Shown here: positions 1 to 8,939 of the stretch, piece by piece
Position numbering within the stretch: position 1 is the stretch's first letter
Layout of the letters: every line of letters starts with the position of its first letter
Origin: Rhynchopus sp. YZ270_cl-10
Taxonomy: Eukaryota; Euglenozoa; Diplonemea; Diplonemida; Diplonemidae
NCBI GenBank assembly: GCA_964035575.1
Contig: OZ037861.1
Span: 1,426,001 to 1,490,000, forward strand
Reading direction: 5' to 3'
DNA length: 64,000 nt
Program-made: the position numbers and the translations under genes
The notes under the pieces: model-generated
Told to the model about the DNA's origin: nothing
The model's database searches: none
What the model saw: only the letters and a program-made list of their open reading frames with translations

Positions 1-61
1 GGCTCGAACCCGCGACCACAAGGTTAAGGGCCTTGCGCTCTACCGACTGAGCTAGGGAGGC
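1..61 (-). tRNA. tRNA-Lys(CTT), partial at window edge
   Basis: Only the 5' 61 nt are inside the window; an intact copy lies at 31927-31999. Anticodon stem CAAGG/CCTTG, loop CCCTTAA. Position 33 is C instead of the near-universal U. Confidence 0.92.
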
Positions 62-163
62 TCATATTAACTTAAATCAAAGAATCAACATGGGGTACTT
101 GTGTGTACCTGCAGCCACCAAATTTTCCATCGTTGTTGCGTGAACAAAAGGATCCGGATTATC

Positions 164-235
164 TCTCCTATGGTGTAGTGGTTAGCACCCTGGACTTTGA
201 ATCCAGTAGCCGCGGTTCAAACCCGCGTGGGAGAA
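164..235 (+). tRNA. tRNA-Gln(TTG)
   Basis: Full cloverleaf. Acceptor TCTCCTA pairs with TGGGAGA, stem CTGGA/TCCAG, loop CTTTGAA, T-arm GCGGTTCAAACCCGC. No intron. Followed by a T-run typical of Pol III termination. Confidence 0.95.
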
Positions 236-350
236 CTTTTCTTTTTCCAAGTGTTTTCAATATTTTTTGGAGCTTTGTCACACACATCTTCAATCTTTGC
301 ATTTGATGGCAAAAACATAAATCACAGAAATCAAACGAAAAGGTAAAGAA

Positions 351-432
351 CGCTGACGGCAGGGTTCGAACCTGCGCGGGCAGAGCCCAGTGGATTTCAA
401 GTCCACCTCCGTAACCACTTGGATACGTCAGC
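351..432 (-). tRNA. tRNA-Ser(TGA)
   Basis: Type II tRNA of 82 nt with a long variable arm. Acceptor GCTGACG/CGTCAGC, stem GTGGA/TCCAC, loop CTTGAAA, discriminator G. Confidence 0.95.
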
Positions 433-509
433 ATAGTTGAGGAAGTACAACGCCCCAGATCCTGAAAATGGGCACAAAAAAGAGAATCCAATCGATCCAA
501 AAAAGTAGG

Positions 510-581
510 CACCCGCCGTGGGGATCGAACCCACGACCATTGGATTAAAAGTCCAACGCTCTACCGCTGAGCTAGGCGGGC
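510..581 (-). tRNA. tRNA-Lys(TTT)
   Basis: Acceptor GCCCGCC/GGCGGGT (G1:U72 wobble), stem TTGGA/TCCAA, loop CTTTTAA with normal U33. Confidence 0.95.
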
Positions 582-696
582 ATTCGTTTTAAAGGAAAGA
601 GTCAATTTCAAGGCTTGTTCAGTTCTTGAAAAAAAACTGACAAAAAAGACGAACAGAACGTGCCCCAAGTACCTCTCCTTGAGGGACATTTATCAG

Positions 697-768
697 GGGC
701 GTTTAGCTCAGTGGTAGAGCGCCCGTTCTGCATACGGGAGGCCGAGGGTTCGAACCCCTCAATGTCCA
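697..768 (+). tRNA. tRNA-Ala(TGC)
   Basis: Acceptor GGGCGTT/AATGTCC keeps the G3:U70 alanine identity pair. Stem CCCGT/ACGGG, loop TCTGCAT; base 33 is C where U is expected. Confidence 0.94.
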
Positions 769-859
769 TTTTTTTGCCATATTTTGTTGATTATTTTTTG
801 GTTGGGCCAGTCAAACACACAAAAATATGAACTGACATCATTGTGCAGTGCCTGCGATG

Positions 860-1470
860 AGGATGTGTGTGATGGTCCAATTGGCGAGTCTGACCTCATA
901 ATGCGTTCAGGAACATCCAAATGACCCATTTTCCCAACGTTTTCACATTTTTGAGCATTTTGCTATTACGCAATAGTGGTACAATAGGCATTTTACTGGG
1001 TCATTTTAACCAACTCTATCAGGACACTTCTGATGCTCCAATTGGCGATTCTGACCTCATAATGGCTTCATGAGCAGCCGAATAACCCGTTTTCCCAATA
1101 TTTTCACATTTTTGAACGTTTTGCCATTCGTGGAATGGTGGCACAAAAGTCATTTTAGTGGGTCATTTTCGCCAACTCGATCAGGGCACTTCTGGTGCTC
1201 CAATTTGCGGTTCTGACCTCATAATGGATTCAAGAGCACCCAAATAACCCATTTTCCCAACGTTTTCACATTTTAGACTATTTTTGCTATTGCGGAATGG
1301 CAGTACAATAGGCAGTTTACTGGGTCATTTTCGCCAACTCGATCAGGATACTTCTGATGCTCTAATCACATCGTTTAACCTCATAATGCATTCAGGAGCA
1401 CCCAAATAACCCATTTTCCCAATGTTTTCGCATTTTTGACCACTTTGCTGTTGCAGAGTATCAGTAAGAT
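860..1470 (+). repeat. 172-bp dispersed repeat, block I
   Basis: The 785 bases between tRNA-Ala and tRNA-Ile hold about four degenerate copies of a ~165-175-bp unit. Landmarks in each are GATGCTCCAAT, CTCATAATG..TTCA, CCCATTTTCCCAA and GGGTCATTTT. The same family lies at 11280-11865 and 19395-19700, and in reverse at 13655-15140. No gene seen. Confidence 0.85.
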
Positions 1471-1553
1471 GAGGTCATGCAAATACAGTTTTGTGCACAA
1501 TAGAAAAAAATAGTGTGTACCCCAGCTTGGCGATTCCTTTCGTCATTATTGTC

Positions 1554-1626
1554 GGTCGTGTAGCTCAGTCGGTAGAGCATTGGTCTAATAAGCCAACGGT
1601 CCCAGGTTCGAGCCCTGTCACGACCA
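1554..1626 (+). tRNA. tRNA-Ile(AAT)
   Basis: Acceptor GGTCGTG/CACGACC, stem TTGGT/GCCAA, loop CTAATAA. Confidence 0.95.
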
Positions 1627-1706
1627 ATACTTTTTCTACTACTTTGACTTTGACCTGTTGTCAAAAAATGTTGGCCGTGTAAAAAATATGCATACCCTAA
1701 AACAAG

Positions 1707-1713
1707 GCCTCTT

Positions 1714-1762
<49 letters not shown>

Positions 1763-1779
1763 AATCCCAGGTGGAGGCA
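1707..1779 (+). tRNA. tRNA-Phe(GAA)
   Basis: Acceptor GCCTCTT/TGGAGGC (one mismatch at 7:66), stem CAGA/TCTG, loop CTGAAGA, T-arm CCTGGTTCAATCCCAGG. Confidence 0.95.
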
Positions 1780-1887
1780 CTTCTCTTTTTTCCCCTCAAC
1801 TCTAATAACAATTTTCAAGGTGCGCTGTGCTACTACATTGGAAAAGTGCGCTGTGCTACTACATCCCAATTTTTTGGACGAAAATTT

Positions 1888-1990
1888 TTTGGTATGTTGG
1901 GTGCACAGCGCAGACCCCGATATGGGCGCACAGAACACCCCCCCATTGTGGGCGCACAGAACAGGCCCTCCGTTGTGGGCGCACAGCTCA
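1888..1990. repeat. GGGCGCACAG motif array
   Basis: Three or four copies of GGGCGCACAG (near 1924, 1949 and 1978, plus a variant near 1890) spaced about 25-30 bp apart in the spacer between tRNA-Phe and tRNA-Val(AAC). The reverse complement, CTGTGCGCCC, is the core of the minisatellite at 30088-30234. Unit 2 differs here by several substitutions. Confidence 0.7.
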
Positions 1991-2163
1991 CTGTGTGCTG
2001 TGCAAAGTTTCAGCATATGGCTTCTGGCAACAAAAACTTAAAAAAAATTTTGGCCGAAAATTATTTTTTGGCCTGCAATCAGGTTGAGCTGAGACGCTAT
2101 GTAACCTGTCAGTCTGTTTCATGTTCCCACTGATCAAAGTTCGTTCGAGATGGAAAGGACTGA

Positions 2164-2224
2164 AAAGGAAGCACATGCGGAAATGTTAAGGAATTCCCAC
2201 CCATTTCCACATGTGCTTCCGGCA
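2164..2224. repeat. Short foldback (inverted repeat)
   Basis: Arms GGAAGCACATG..GGAAATG and CATTTCC.CATGTGCTTCC face each other across about 20 bp. Unit 2 carries an extra tandem copy of the left-arm motif (34109-34180). Confidence 0.65.
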
Positions 2225-2400
2225 ACAAAAACTGATCGCTCCGGGATTTGATTTTGGTACCATTTTTCACCAAATCCAAAAAAATAGGCAGAGTAGCACA
2301 GCCGCAAACGTTAGCATTATGACACGTGTTTGCGGATGTGCGCTCACCCCAAAAAAAATGGACAACACAAGGCCAAAAAACAAACACACAAAAAGAAGTG

Positions 2401-2474
2401 TACACCTATCCGGGTTTGAACCGGAGACCTCCTCGGTGTTAACGAGGCGTCATAACCAACTAGACCATAGGTGC
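2401..2474 (-). tRNA. tRNA-Val(AAC)
   Basis: Acceptor GCACCTA/TAGGTGT (G1:U72), stem CCTCG/CGAGG, loop TTAACAC. Confidence 0.94.
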
Positions 2475-2597
2475 TGACATTTATATGGTTCATAGAAACG
2501 AGATGGTGTGTGCATTCACCACCCAGAACCCAAAACTGTGTCAAAATAAAAAAAAAATTTTGGACAGAAGAAAATGGGAATATGGGTACAAAACGAA

Positions 2598-2669
2598 GGC
2601 TTAGTGGTCTAGTGGCATGATTCTCGCTTTGGGTGCGAGAGGTCCAGGGTTCGATTCCCTGCTGAGCCC
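2598..2669 (+). tRNA. tRNA-Pro(TGG)
   Basis: Acceptor GGCTTAG/CTGAGCC, stem CTCGC/GCGAG, loop TTTGGGT. Differs from the tRNA-Pro(CGG) gene at 26475 mainly in the anticodon. Confidence 0.95.
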
Positions 2670-2778
2670 CTCTTTTTTTCGAGATTTTGTGTCACAAAAA
2701 AATGTGGACAGAAAAAACAAATTGTGAAAAAACTGATTCCTTGAAAAATTGATTCTGGACAACAGAAGGAAAAAAGTG

Positions 2779-2860
2779 TGACAGGAGTGGGGTTTGAACC
2801 CACGCCTCCGAAGAGAAAGGAACTTGAGTCCTCCGCCTTAGACCTCTCGGCCATCCTGCC
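2779..2860 (-). tRNA. tRNA-Leu(CAA)
   Basis: Type II tRNA, acceptor GGCAGGA/TCCTGTC, loop CTCAAGT. No intron, although this isoacceptor is split in many eukaryotes. Confidence 0.94.
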
Positions 2861-2963
2861 TTGCCAACAGATTTATATTAGAAATGAAATGAGAACGATG
2901 AGAAAGGACAACCAAAACGGAGAAAAAGAGAGAAACAGAAGAAAACACAACACATAAAAAGAG

Positions 2964-3035
2964 TTCCCCGGCCGGGAATTGAACCCGGGTCTTCCGCGTG
3001 ACAGGCGGAAATACTGACCTCTATACTACCGAGGA
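2964..3035 (-). tRNA. tRNA-Asp(GTC), copy 1
   Basis: Acceptor TCCTCGG/CCGGGGA, anticodon loop CTGTCAC. A second tRNA-Asp with the same body lies at 28679-28750. Confidence 0.95.
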
Positions 3036-3123
3036 TACAATGAAGCCTGTTTTTAAAAAGAATGCGTCCAGAGAAAGTCTTCAATCACACCGAATCTGAA
3101 AAATAAAAAACAAAGAAAAGGAT

Positions 3124-3196
3124 TACCCCATGTGGGACTCGAACCCACAACCTTTGGATTAGAAGTCCAACGCGCTATCCATTGCGCCAATGGGGC
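3124..3196 (-). tRNA. tRNA-Arg(TCT)
   Basis: Acceptor GCCCCAT/ATGGGGT, stem TTGGA/TCCAA, loop CTTCTAA. Confidence 0.95.
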
Positions 3197-3288
3197 TTGT
3201 TTCATATTCTTTTCTCGCTTTAAGGAAGTGTCCCATCACAGTCAACACCACCTGTAAAAAATTGTGAAGGAAATTCAAAAATGAAAAG

Positions 3289-3361
3289 TACAACTAGCTG
3301 GGATTGAACCAGCGATCTTCCGCGTGTAAGGCGGACGTCCTAACCACTAGACGATAGCTGC
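3289..3361 (-). tRNA. tRNA-Val(TAC)
   Basis: Acceptor GCAGCTA/TAGTTGT, stem TCCGC/GCGGA, loop CTTACAC. Confidence 0.94.
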
Positions 3362-3462
3362 CCAAACTTAGTGAGATGTTGGCAAGGGTCTGACCAACTT
3401 TTTTTTGGTGTGCAAAAAATTTTTTTCAGGTCAAAAAAATGGGTTCATCGAAAAAGGTTATC

Positions 3463-3535
3463 TAGCAGAGATAGGTTTCGATCCTATGACCTGTGGGTTA
3501 TGAGCCCACCGCGCTGACCACTGCGCCACTCTGCT
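3463..3535 (-). tRNA. Initiator tRNA-Met(CAT)
   Basis: Initiator hallmarks: A1:U72 pair (AGCAGAG/CTCTGCT), three G:C pairs in the anticodon stem (GTGGG/CCCAC) and A54 in the T-loop (GGATCGAAACC). Loop CTCATAA has U33, as in fungi, plants and protists, not C33 as in vertebrates. Confidence 0.95.
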
Positions 3536-3585
3536 TCTAATTACTTCCAACAATGTTTTCTACATGCCCGGCTTAAAAAAGGCTA

Positions 3586-3656
3586 TGCGACCGCCGGGAA
3601 TCGAACCCGGGTCGAACCCTTGGGAGGGGTCCATCATGCCACTAGACCACGGTCGC
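3586..3656 (-). tRNA. tRNA-Gly(CCC)
   Basis: Acceptor GCGACCG/CGGTCGC, stem GACCC/GGGTT, loop CTCCCAA. Intact here. In unit 2 the same gene is split by the 7269-bp transposon. Confidence 0.93.
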
Positions 3657-3682
3657 CTTATCAAGGGATAAAAGGGCTCGAC

Positions 3683-3755
3683 GCTCTCGTGGCCTAGTGG
3701 TTAAGGCACAGGTCTTATGAGCCTGGGATCGCGGGTTCAAACCCCGCCGGGAGCA
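3683..3755 (+). tRNA. tRNA-Ile(TAT)
   Basis: Acceptor GCTCTCG/CGGGAGC, stem CAGGT/GCCTG, loop CTTATGA, giving anticodon TAT. No intron. Base 37 is G, whereas tRNAs reading ANN codons normally have A37, so the assignment is a little less certain. Confidence 0.85.
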
Positions 3756-3837
3756 AAGCCTTTTTTTTGTTCTGTGAAACACTGTTCATTCCTCCTGTTC
3801 TTTCGATGACTCCTCCAGAAGTTGCAAAGGAACAGTA

Positions 3838-3919
3838 GCGGACGTATCCAAGTGGTTACGGAGGTGCACTCGAAATGCATTGGGCTCTGCCCGCGCAGGT
3901 TCAAATCCTGCCGTCCGCG
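3838..3919 (+). tRNA. tRNA-Ser(CGA)
   Basis: Type II tRNA, acceptor GCGGACG/CGTCCGC, stem GTGCA/TGCAT, loop CTCGAAA. The transposon target duplication begins 26 bp past its 3' end. Confidence 0.95.
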
Positions 3920-3959
3920 TTATTGCCTTTTTGCTGTGCAGGGGGAAGTCCTGGCCATC

Positions 3960-4200
3960 CTCCAGTACAGGCCCGCAAAATTTGGCACAGAATGGGCCCA
4001 AAAAAACCAGCACAGAATGGAAACGAAAAACCAGCACAGAATGGAATAGTCGGAGCCTTATAGCCGTGTTCCATTCTGTGCTGGCTTTTCGTTTCCATTC
4101 TGTGCTGGTTTTTCAGAAAATTTTTGATTTCCATTCTGTACTGGCTTTTCGTTTCCATTCTGTGCTGGCATTTTGACTGAGAAAATGATCCGAAATTCAA
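3960..4200. repeat. Subterminal CCATTCTGTGCTGG inverted-repeat array (left end)
   Basis: At least seven copies of CCAGCACAGAATGG or its reverse complement CCATTCTGTGCTGG, or one-base variants. They are arranged as three in one orientation followed by four in the other, around a centre near 4060. Subterminal arrays of this kind often serve as transposase binding sites; that role is inferred. Confidence 0.75.
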
Positions 4201-4235
4201 TACCCGGGTCAGGAGTTTTTTTTCCTCTCCTAACA

Positions 4236-4415
4236 AATCCTTAAGGAAAAGTGAATTATGGATTGCTCAGGATTCCGCAGCCATTCCATTCTGTGCTGGT
4301 GTTTCAAAAAAGTACACTTTTTCGTTACGAACCAAAAAGTGCACTTTTCTGAAACACCAGCACAGAATGGAATAGCTGGGGAATCCTTAGCAATCCATAA
4401 TTCACTCTTCCCCTA
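4236..4415. repeat. Long palindrome P1
   Basis: Near-perfect inverted repeat of about 180 bp centred on TTCGTTACGAA (about 4325). Each arm contains GTGCAC, CCATTCTGTGCTGG and GTGAATTATGGAT. Confidence 0.8.
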
Positions 4416-4416
4416 A

Positions 4417-4606
4417 CAAATCCTTAAGGAAAAGTGAATTATGGATCACTCAGGATTTCCCAGCCATTCCATTCTGTGCTGGTGTTTCAAAAAAGTGCAC
4501 TTTTTCGTTCCGAACCAAAAAAGTGCACTTTTCTGAAACACCAGCACAGAATGGAATGGCTGGGAAATCCTGAGTGATCCATAATTCACTTTTCCTTAAG
4601 GATTTG
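4417..4606. repeat. Long palindrome P2
   Basis: Same design as P1 with the centre variant TTCGTTCCGAA. Arms begin CAAATCCTTAAGGAAAAGTG and end in its reverse complement. Confidence 0.8.
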
Positions 4607-4623
4607 CTAAGGGAAACAAAAAC

Positions 4624-4711
4624 TGCTGGTTCTGGGGTTGGAACCTCCGACCACCAATTTCATACAGTGCACGGAACCTGTGTAGTACTCACTTGGATAC
4701 TTTGTCTTGCA
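4624..4711 (-). other. tRNA-like sequence T1
   Basis: Read on the minus strand it has a Ser/Leu-tRNA-like D-arm (GTATCCAAGTG, identical to part of the tRNA-Ser genes here) and a B-box-like GGAGGTTCCAACCCC. It does not fold into a full cloverleaf. Confidence 0.5.
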
Positions 4712-4730
4712 TAAGGATTTTCACCAAGGC

Positions 4731-4815
4731 GGACTAAGTGTCCCAGTGTGTAGCACACAGGTTTCATACATAAGAGTTTCTTCGGTGTCGTAGGTTCAAA
4801 CCCCAGAACCAGCAG
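4731..4815 (+). other. tRNA-like sequence T2
   Basis: A-box-like AGTGTCCCAGTG and B-box GGTTCAAACCCC, ending CCAGAACCAGCAG. Faces T3 across palindrome P3. Confidence 0.5.
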
Positions 4816-5055
4816 TTTTTGTTTCCCCTAACAAATCCTTAAGGAAAAGTGAATTATGGATCCTTAAGGATTTCCCAGCCATTCCATTCTGTGCTGGTGT
4901 TTCAGAAAAGTGCACTTTTTCGTTACGAACCAAAAAAGTGCACTTTTCTGAAACACCAGCACAGAATGGAATGGCTGGGAAATCCTTAGCAATCCATAAT
5001 TCACTTTTCCTTAAGGATTTGTTAGGGGAAACAAAAACTGCTGGTTCTGGGGTTT
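4798..5055. repeat. Long palindrome P3
   Basis: About 257 bp with arms of about 125 bp. It is longer than P1 and P2 because the inverted copies also take in the 3' ends of flanking tRNA-like sequences T2 and T3 (CCAGAACCAGCAG and complement). Centre TTCGTTACGAA near 4925. Confidence 0.8.
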
Positions 5056-5124
5056 GAACCTCCGACACCGAAGAAACTCCTATGCATGGAACCTGTGTAC
5101 TACACACTCGGACACTTAGTCTGA
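5038..5124 (-). other. tRNA-like sequence T3
   Basis: Minus-strand relative of T2: AGTGTCCGAGTG, then GGAGGTTCAAACCCC. Confidence 0.5.
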
Positions 5125-5216
5125 CTTAGTGAAAATCCTGTCAATTCCTTATGGAAGCCTGTGTTTCACAGCGGATATCTTCAGGACTTCTTCAGTACTT
5201 CTCACCATGGAAATAT

Positions 5217-5291
5217 GAGACGGGGTAGCCAAGTGGTTACCACTCAGGTCAACAAATCTCGCGGTCTCAGGTTCAATCCTCGGAGGGAGCG
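5217..5291 (+). other. tRNA-like sequence T4
   Basis: About 75 nt. A-box-like GTAGCCAAGTGGTTACC and B-box AGGTTCAATCC, with ends GAGAC and GGGAGC. No clean anticodon stem. Confidence 0.5.
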
Positions 5292-5370
5292 GACACTTTT
5301 TACCAAGGATTTCTTCAGAACAAAGCGGATTTATTCAGGACTTCTTCAGTACTTCTCACCATGGCAATAT

Positions 5371-5445
5371 GAGACCGAGTGGCCAAGTGGTTAATGCTCA
5401 GGTCAACAAATCTGGCGGTCTCAGGTTCAAACCTCGGCGGGAGCA
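5371..5445 (+). other. tRNA-like sequence T5
   Basis: Close relative of T4: GTGGCCAAGTGGTTAATGC, then AGGTTCAAACCTCGG. The upstream ~50 bp (GGACTTCTTCAGTACTTCTC) is repeated before both. Confidence 0.5.
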
Positions 5446-5459
5446 GTTTCTTTTTGCCA

Positions 5460-6281
5460 AGGATTCCTTGAAGGTCAGCAGAGAGTTTCATATCATTTAT
5501 TGCATTGTGTTTGTATTTTGTGTTTTCTGTTTGGTGTTAGAGTGATCTGATCTGGTGTGGCTGGTGTGGAGGAAAGGTATGCAAGAAAAAGGGGGAGGAA
5601 CTTTGTTTTAATTACTAGTAATGTGTTTTATTGTGTTTTTTTTTTATCCCTCTTTAGTGGCTGACCTCTCATGATTACTCATAATCTCTCACCTGCCATG
5701 GTGAGCGCCTTTTAGGTGTGGTCTTTTTTTATATGTGGATCCCTTTGATTTTCCATTTTTTTAAACGAAACAACAAAAACCTTGACAAACTATTCCTTCA
5801 TCACAGCCGATTCCTCGCCCGCTGGGAAGGCACCAATCCCTTTTTTACATCACTGCAGTATTTCCACAAAAAAGCAAAAACAGCAAAAAAAAAAGCAAAA
5901 AAAGCAAAAAAAAGCAAAATAGCAAAATAAAAAGTTATTATGACTTGGTCTTTGCTGAGGTTCTTTCATTCTTTTTCGATATAACTGTGTAGCAGATAGT
6001 TGTGTTCTAGTGCAATCCAATGAAGGTGATCTGAGAAATAGACAGACACCTTGTAAAAAAAAGGGGCTTTGGATTGCACACCCATCTTCCCCAAGGATGG
6101 GGGGTTGACACAACCAAAAGCTTCACAAATTATTACAAAAAAGAATGAAATAATTCAGCTCCAACCGCATCAGAATAACATTTTTGGTTTTTGAAAACTT
6201 GGTTGTATTAGTGTAGACACCGAGGATGAACTACACCATGTTCTTTTTTTTTCTTTTCCCTCAATTTCTCTCCCCCCAATT
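5460..6281. other. AT-rich interior of the transposon, downstream of the transposase
   Basis: Contains an A-rich run with AAAAAGC repeats (5868-5935) and an inverted pair CAATCCAA..TTGGATTGC (about 6016-6078). Probably the 3' untranslated region of the transposase mRNA. No other gene seen. Confidence 0.5.
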
Positions 6282-8939
6282 TCAGTTACCCAGATCCCTG
6301 TCAAAGTCGTTTTTCTCATCACACATCTTAGTCTTTTTGTTTGTCCTTCCTGTCTTTCCTGTCCTCAACATTTTTCTTCTGCGCTTGTTTGGATTGTCTT
6401 CCTTCCTCTCTGCAGTGCGCTTGCGGACGTTCTCCTCCTCCCCCTCCTCCCCCTCCTCCCCCTGAGGTGCTGCTGAAGTAGTAGAGTGCTGGTTGTCAAG
6501 AGCATCCAACTGTGGCTCTTCCTCTGGGCACTGCACGTCAAACATCGCATCAACGTCAAACGCCTTATCAAAGCTATGCTCTGAGCGAGTTTCCTCCTTC
6601 ACTTTGATCTCCTCCTCCTTAACTTCTTGCTTGGTTTCTGGTTCTGGGTCAATGTCATCAAGCACGATGACATTGTATTCTTCTGTACTCGGCTCCTGCT
6701 TCATGGATTCCCAGTGGCCGAGCTCTGACTCTTGCCTGGCAGACATGATTACAGGCTGTGAGAGCTCCTCCTGCTTCTGCTCCTCCTGCTGTGGAATGCG
6801 GTCGAAAGCCCCCTGCGGCAAACGCTCAGCGATCTCCCTCAGCGCCTCCCTCACATCCTCCCTCACCTGCTCCCTCAGGGCTCGTTCTTGCTCCTTGTGC
6901 TCCATCTCCTCTTGCTTTCTGGCAATTGTTTCCACCTGAGCTTTCAAGGCGTCCACTGCAGCATTGTCATGTCTTTTGGAATTTGCAAGTTCTTGAGCCT
7001 TGGAAGGACCATCCTCCTTGTTCTCCACTTCTGGCAGCCTGGGTTCCTCATCATCTTTTTGCTTAAGCTGTAGGTGGGCTTCCCTGCTAGAGGCACACGC
7101 CTTCAGGAACACCCTGAAAGGCTCGTCGGTGGATTTTGTCGTGTGCAAATATTGCTTCCATTGCACCTCCCGCACACGGGCGAAGTGGCGGACCCTCTTG
7201 GTGGGGATTGTTGATTTTAGGTAGGCCCAGAACCCATCCGCTTTTTGAGTACCTGCCTGCCAAGTCCAGTGTGTAGGTCCTAACTCTTTGTTCAGCTCTT
7301 GTTGCTTCTCAAGCGTGTCATTTTTAATTACCCAGGCACCCACATCATCCTTCTCGACTTGAGAATCTTGGTCAGGGTCTTCCTGCACATTGATGTTGTT
7401 GACATGGAAGCCCAGAACTCCCTCAAACAGCTCTCTCTCTTCTCTCTCTCTCTCCTCCTTCTTCTTCTCCTGGTCGGGCTTCTTTTTTTCTTTGGTGACA
7501 AATTTTGTAAACTCCTCTGTTGCATGGTTCACCCATGCATACTCCACTTTGTCTTTGTTTTCCTCCCCCCAGTAGAAGTTTTTGCTCTTAGGGTTCAGCA
7601 TGCTTCTGTATGCTCTAGCCCCATCTGTTGTTAGACGCACAGGCTCCTCTGCTGTTCCTATGGCAACCCATCCCTCATCTAGGAAGTCCTTCAGCTCGGT
7701 GTTGCAGAGTGGAACTGGGGGCGGTGGGATTGGCTTTGTTCGTGTGTTCGTTGTCGTTCCAGCTCCGCTTGGCAATTCTACTGATGCTCCTGGAAGCAGC
7801 CATTTTTTTGGGATAAGGGGAAGTGGCCTCAGAACAGATTTCCGGGAGCCTCTCTCTGTTGCCCCCATCATCCTTTGGTGGACACACCACCATTCATCAT
7901 CTTTGATATAATTAAACATCCCCAGAGTGAACTCGTCAAGTTCAACGATTTTTTTGGGCCCACCAAGGATGGTGTCAGATTGAAGTTCTGTCATCAGCAC
8001 GACAGCACTCTGCCGCATCGCTGCCTTCCACACACCAAGAGTAGTGTAAGAATTACCCAAGTAGGAACGGACCGATTCTGTAGGAAGATCATGGTATGTT
8101 GCATGAAACATATACAGCACCTCATCCATCTTCAGCTTGGTGTGGCTGTATGTAGTGTAGGTTTTAGATGGGTCTTGCGTGCTGCATGGTGCAGGAAATT
8201 TTATTTGTTTTTCTCCTGTGCCGCTGCGGATGCAGTCTGTGTTGTTGCACCTAAAATACGGCCAGTTGGCGATCTTCTTGCTGTATCTCTGTGTCCAGTA
8301 CAGCGTTTTGGGCATTGTTGTCTTGCATCCTGTACATGGCAGCTGCCAGGGAATAAGCCCGACTTCCTGGAATAGCTCTGCAATGGCGGGGGCCCCTTCC
8401 CGCATGATATTGATGAGGGGGGAGTTTTTTGCTGCAGGGGCGCACGTCCCTTCTGGAGAATATAACCTGTTCTTCAATTTTTTTTTGGCGTTCTTCTGGA
8501 TCATTGTCTCCTTGGCGCTCATCTCCATCTCACCGAAGGTAAAATTATGGATACTGTCATGCAGGTTTCTCAGCCTGTCTACTTCTTCTGGATGTTTTTC
8601 CAGGGTGGCAAGCCTCCCTTCGTCTCTGCGAACTTTTGTTCTTCCCTGATGCTTCGTTTTGAGTCTGCCAACATTGTTTTGCCTGCTCTCCTCCCTTTCT
8701 TTGGCATACTGCTCACAGTGGCAGTCAACACGAGAGTGAGTACAGTCAAAACACATAATGCACTCACCTGCCCACTTTGCACACTGGGGGCACATCGTAT
8801 ATTGGCAAGTCGCACAGCACATTGTGTCCGGCGGATTCAAACATTCACACTCTGCATACGCCTTGTCATTCTTTAAACAGCTATTGCAGTGGATCCCCTC
8901 ATCAAGAAGTGGGGCTGGCAGCAGTTCATCACCAGACAT
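6282..8939 (-). CDS. ISXO2/IS1595 (Merlin-like) DDE transposase, 885 aa
   Basis: Predicted to cut and paste the surrounding element. Residues 18-75 are very Cys/His-rich, a probable zinc-binding module. A zinc-ribbon-like C-x2-C/C-x4-C (Cys202, 205, 231, 236) stands where ISXO2 proteins carry one. The catalytic core shows IVELDE (Asp335), LTTDG (Asp439), WVNHATEEF (469-477) and TQKADGFWAYLK (564-575). In that last motif Asp568 takes the place of the usual acidic residue of TxEGFW, and Lys575 follows. A charged Lys/Glu-rich insert (about 481-556) splits the core. The tail has a coiled-coil-like stretch (665-705), VIVLDD (757-762) resembling a SUMO-interaction motif, VKEE motifs (773, 780) resembling SUMO-attachment sites, a poly-Glu run and a basic NKRRRK (851) nuclear signal. 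It is longer than bacterial IS1595 transposases. The start is the first ATG; CTCTCAG about 25 nt upstream could be a trans-splice acceptor (inference). The same protein is encoded at 37922-40579. Confidence 0.85.
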   Translation of the reverse strand: MSGDELLPAPLLDEGIHCNSCLKNDKAYAECECLNPPDTMCCATCQYTMCPQCAKWAGECIMCFDCTHSRVDCHCEQYAKEREESRQNNVGRLKTKHQGRTKVRRDEGRLATLEKHPEEVDRLRNLHDSIHNFTFGEMEMSAKETMIQKNAKKKLKNRLYSPEGTCAPAAKNSPLINIMREGAPAIAELFQEVGLIPWQLPCTGCKTTMPKTLYWTQRYSKKIANWPYFRCNNTDCIRSGTGEKQIKFPAPCSTQDPSKTYTTYSHTKLKMDEVLYMFHATYHDLPTESVRSYLGNSYTTLGVWKAAMRQSAVVLMTELQSDTILGGPKKIVELDEFTLGMFNYIKDDEWWCVHQRMMGATERGSRKSVLRPLPLIPKKWLLPGASVELPSGAGTTTNTRTKPIPPPPVPLCNTELKDFLDEGWVAIGTAEEPVRLTTDGARAYRSMLNPKSKNFYWGEENKDKVEYAWVNHATEEFTKFVTKEKKKPDQEKKKEEREREERELFEGVLGFHVNNINVQEDPDQDSQVEKDDVGAWVIKNDTLEKQQELNKELGPTHWTWQAGTQKADGFWAYLKSTIPTKRVRHFARVREVQWKQYLHTTKSTDEPFRVFLKACASSREAHLQLKQKDDEEPRLPEVENKEDGPSKAQELANSKRHDNAAVDALKAQVETIARKQEEMEHKEQERALREQVREDVREALREIAERLPQGAFDRIPQQEEQKQEELSQPVIMSARQESELGHWESMKQEPSTEEYNVIVLDDIDPEPETKQEVKEEEIKVKEETRSEHSFDKAFDVDAMFDVQCPEEEPQLDALDNQHSTTSAAPQGEEGEEGEEENVRKRTAERKEDNPNKRRRKMLRTGKTGRTNKKTKMCDEKNDFDRDLGN

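Noticed and set aside
4057-4235. Retroelement long terminal repeat
   Set aside because: The duplicated motifs are inverted, not direct, and belong to the ends of a DNA transposon with 8-bp target duplications.
6493-6939. Ser/Cys-rich 148-codon frame antisense to the transposase, and other antisense frames at 7582-8649
   Set aside because: They are shadows of the transposase gene, whose own frame is longer and has recognisable domains.
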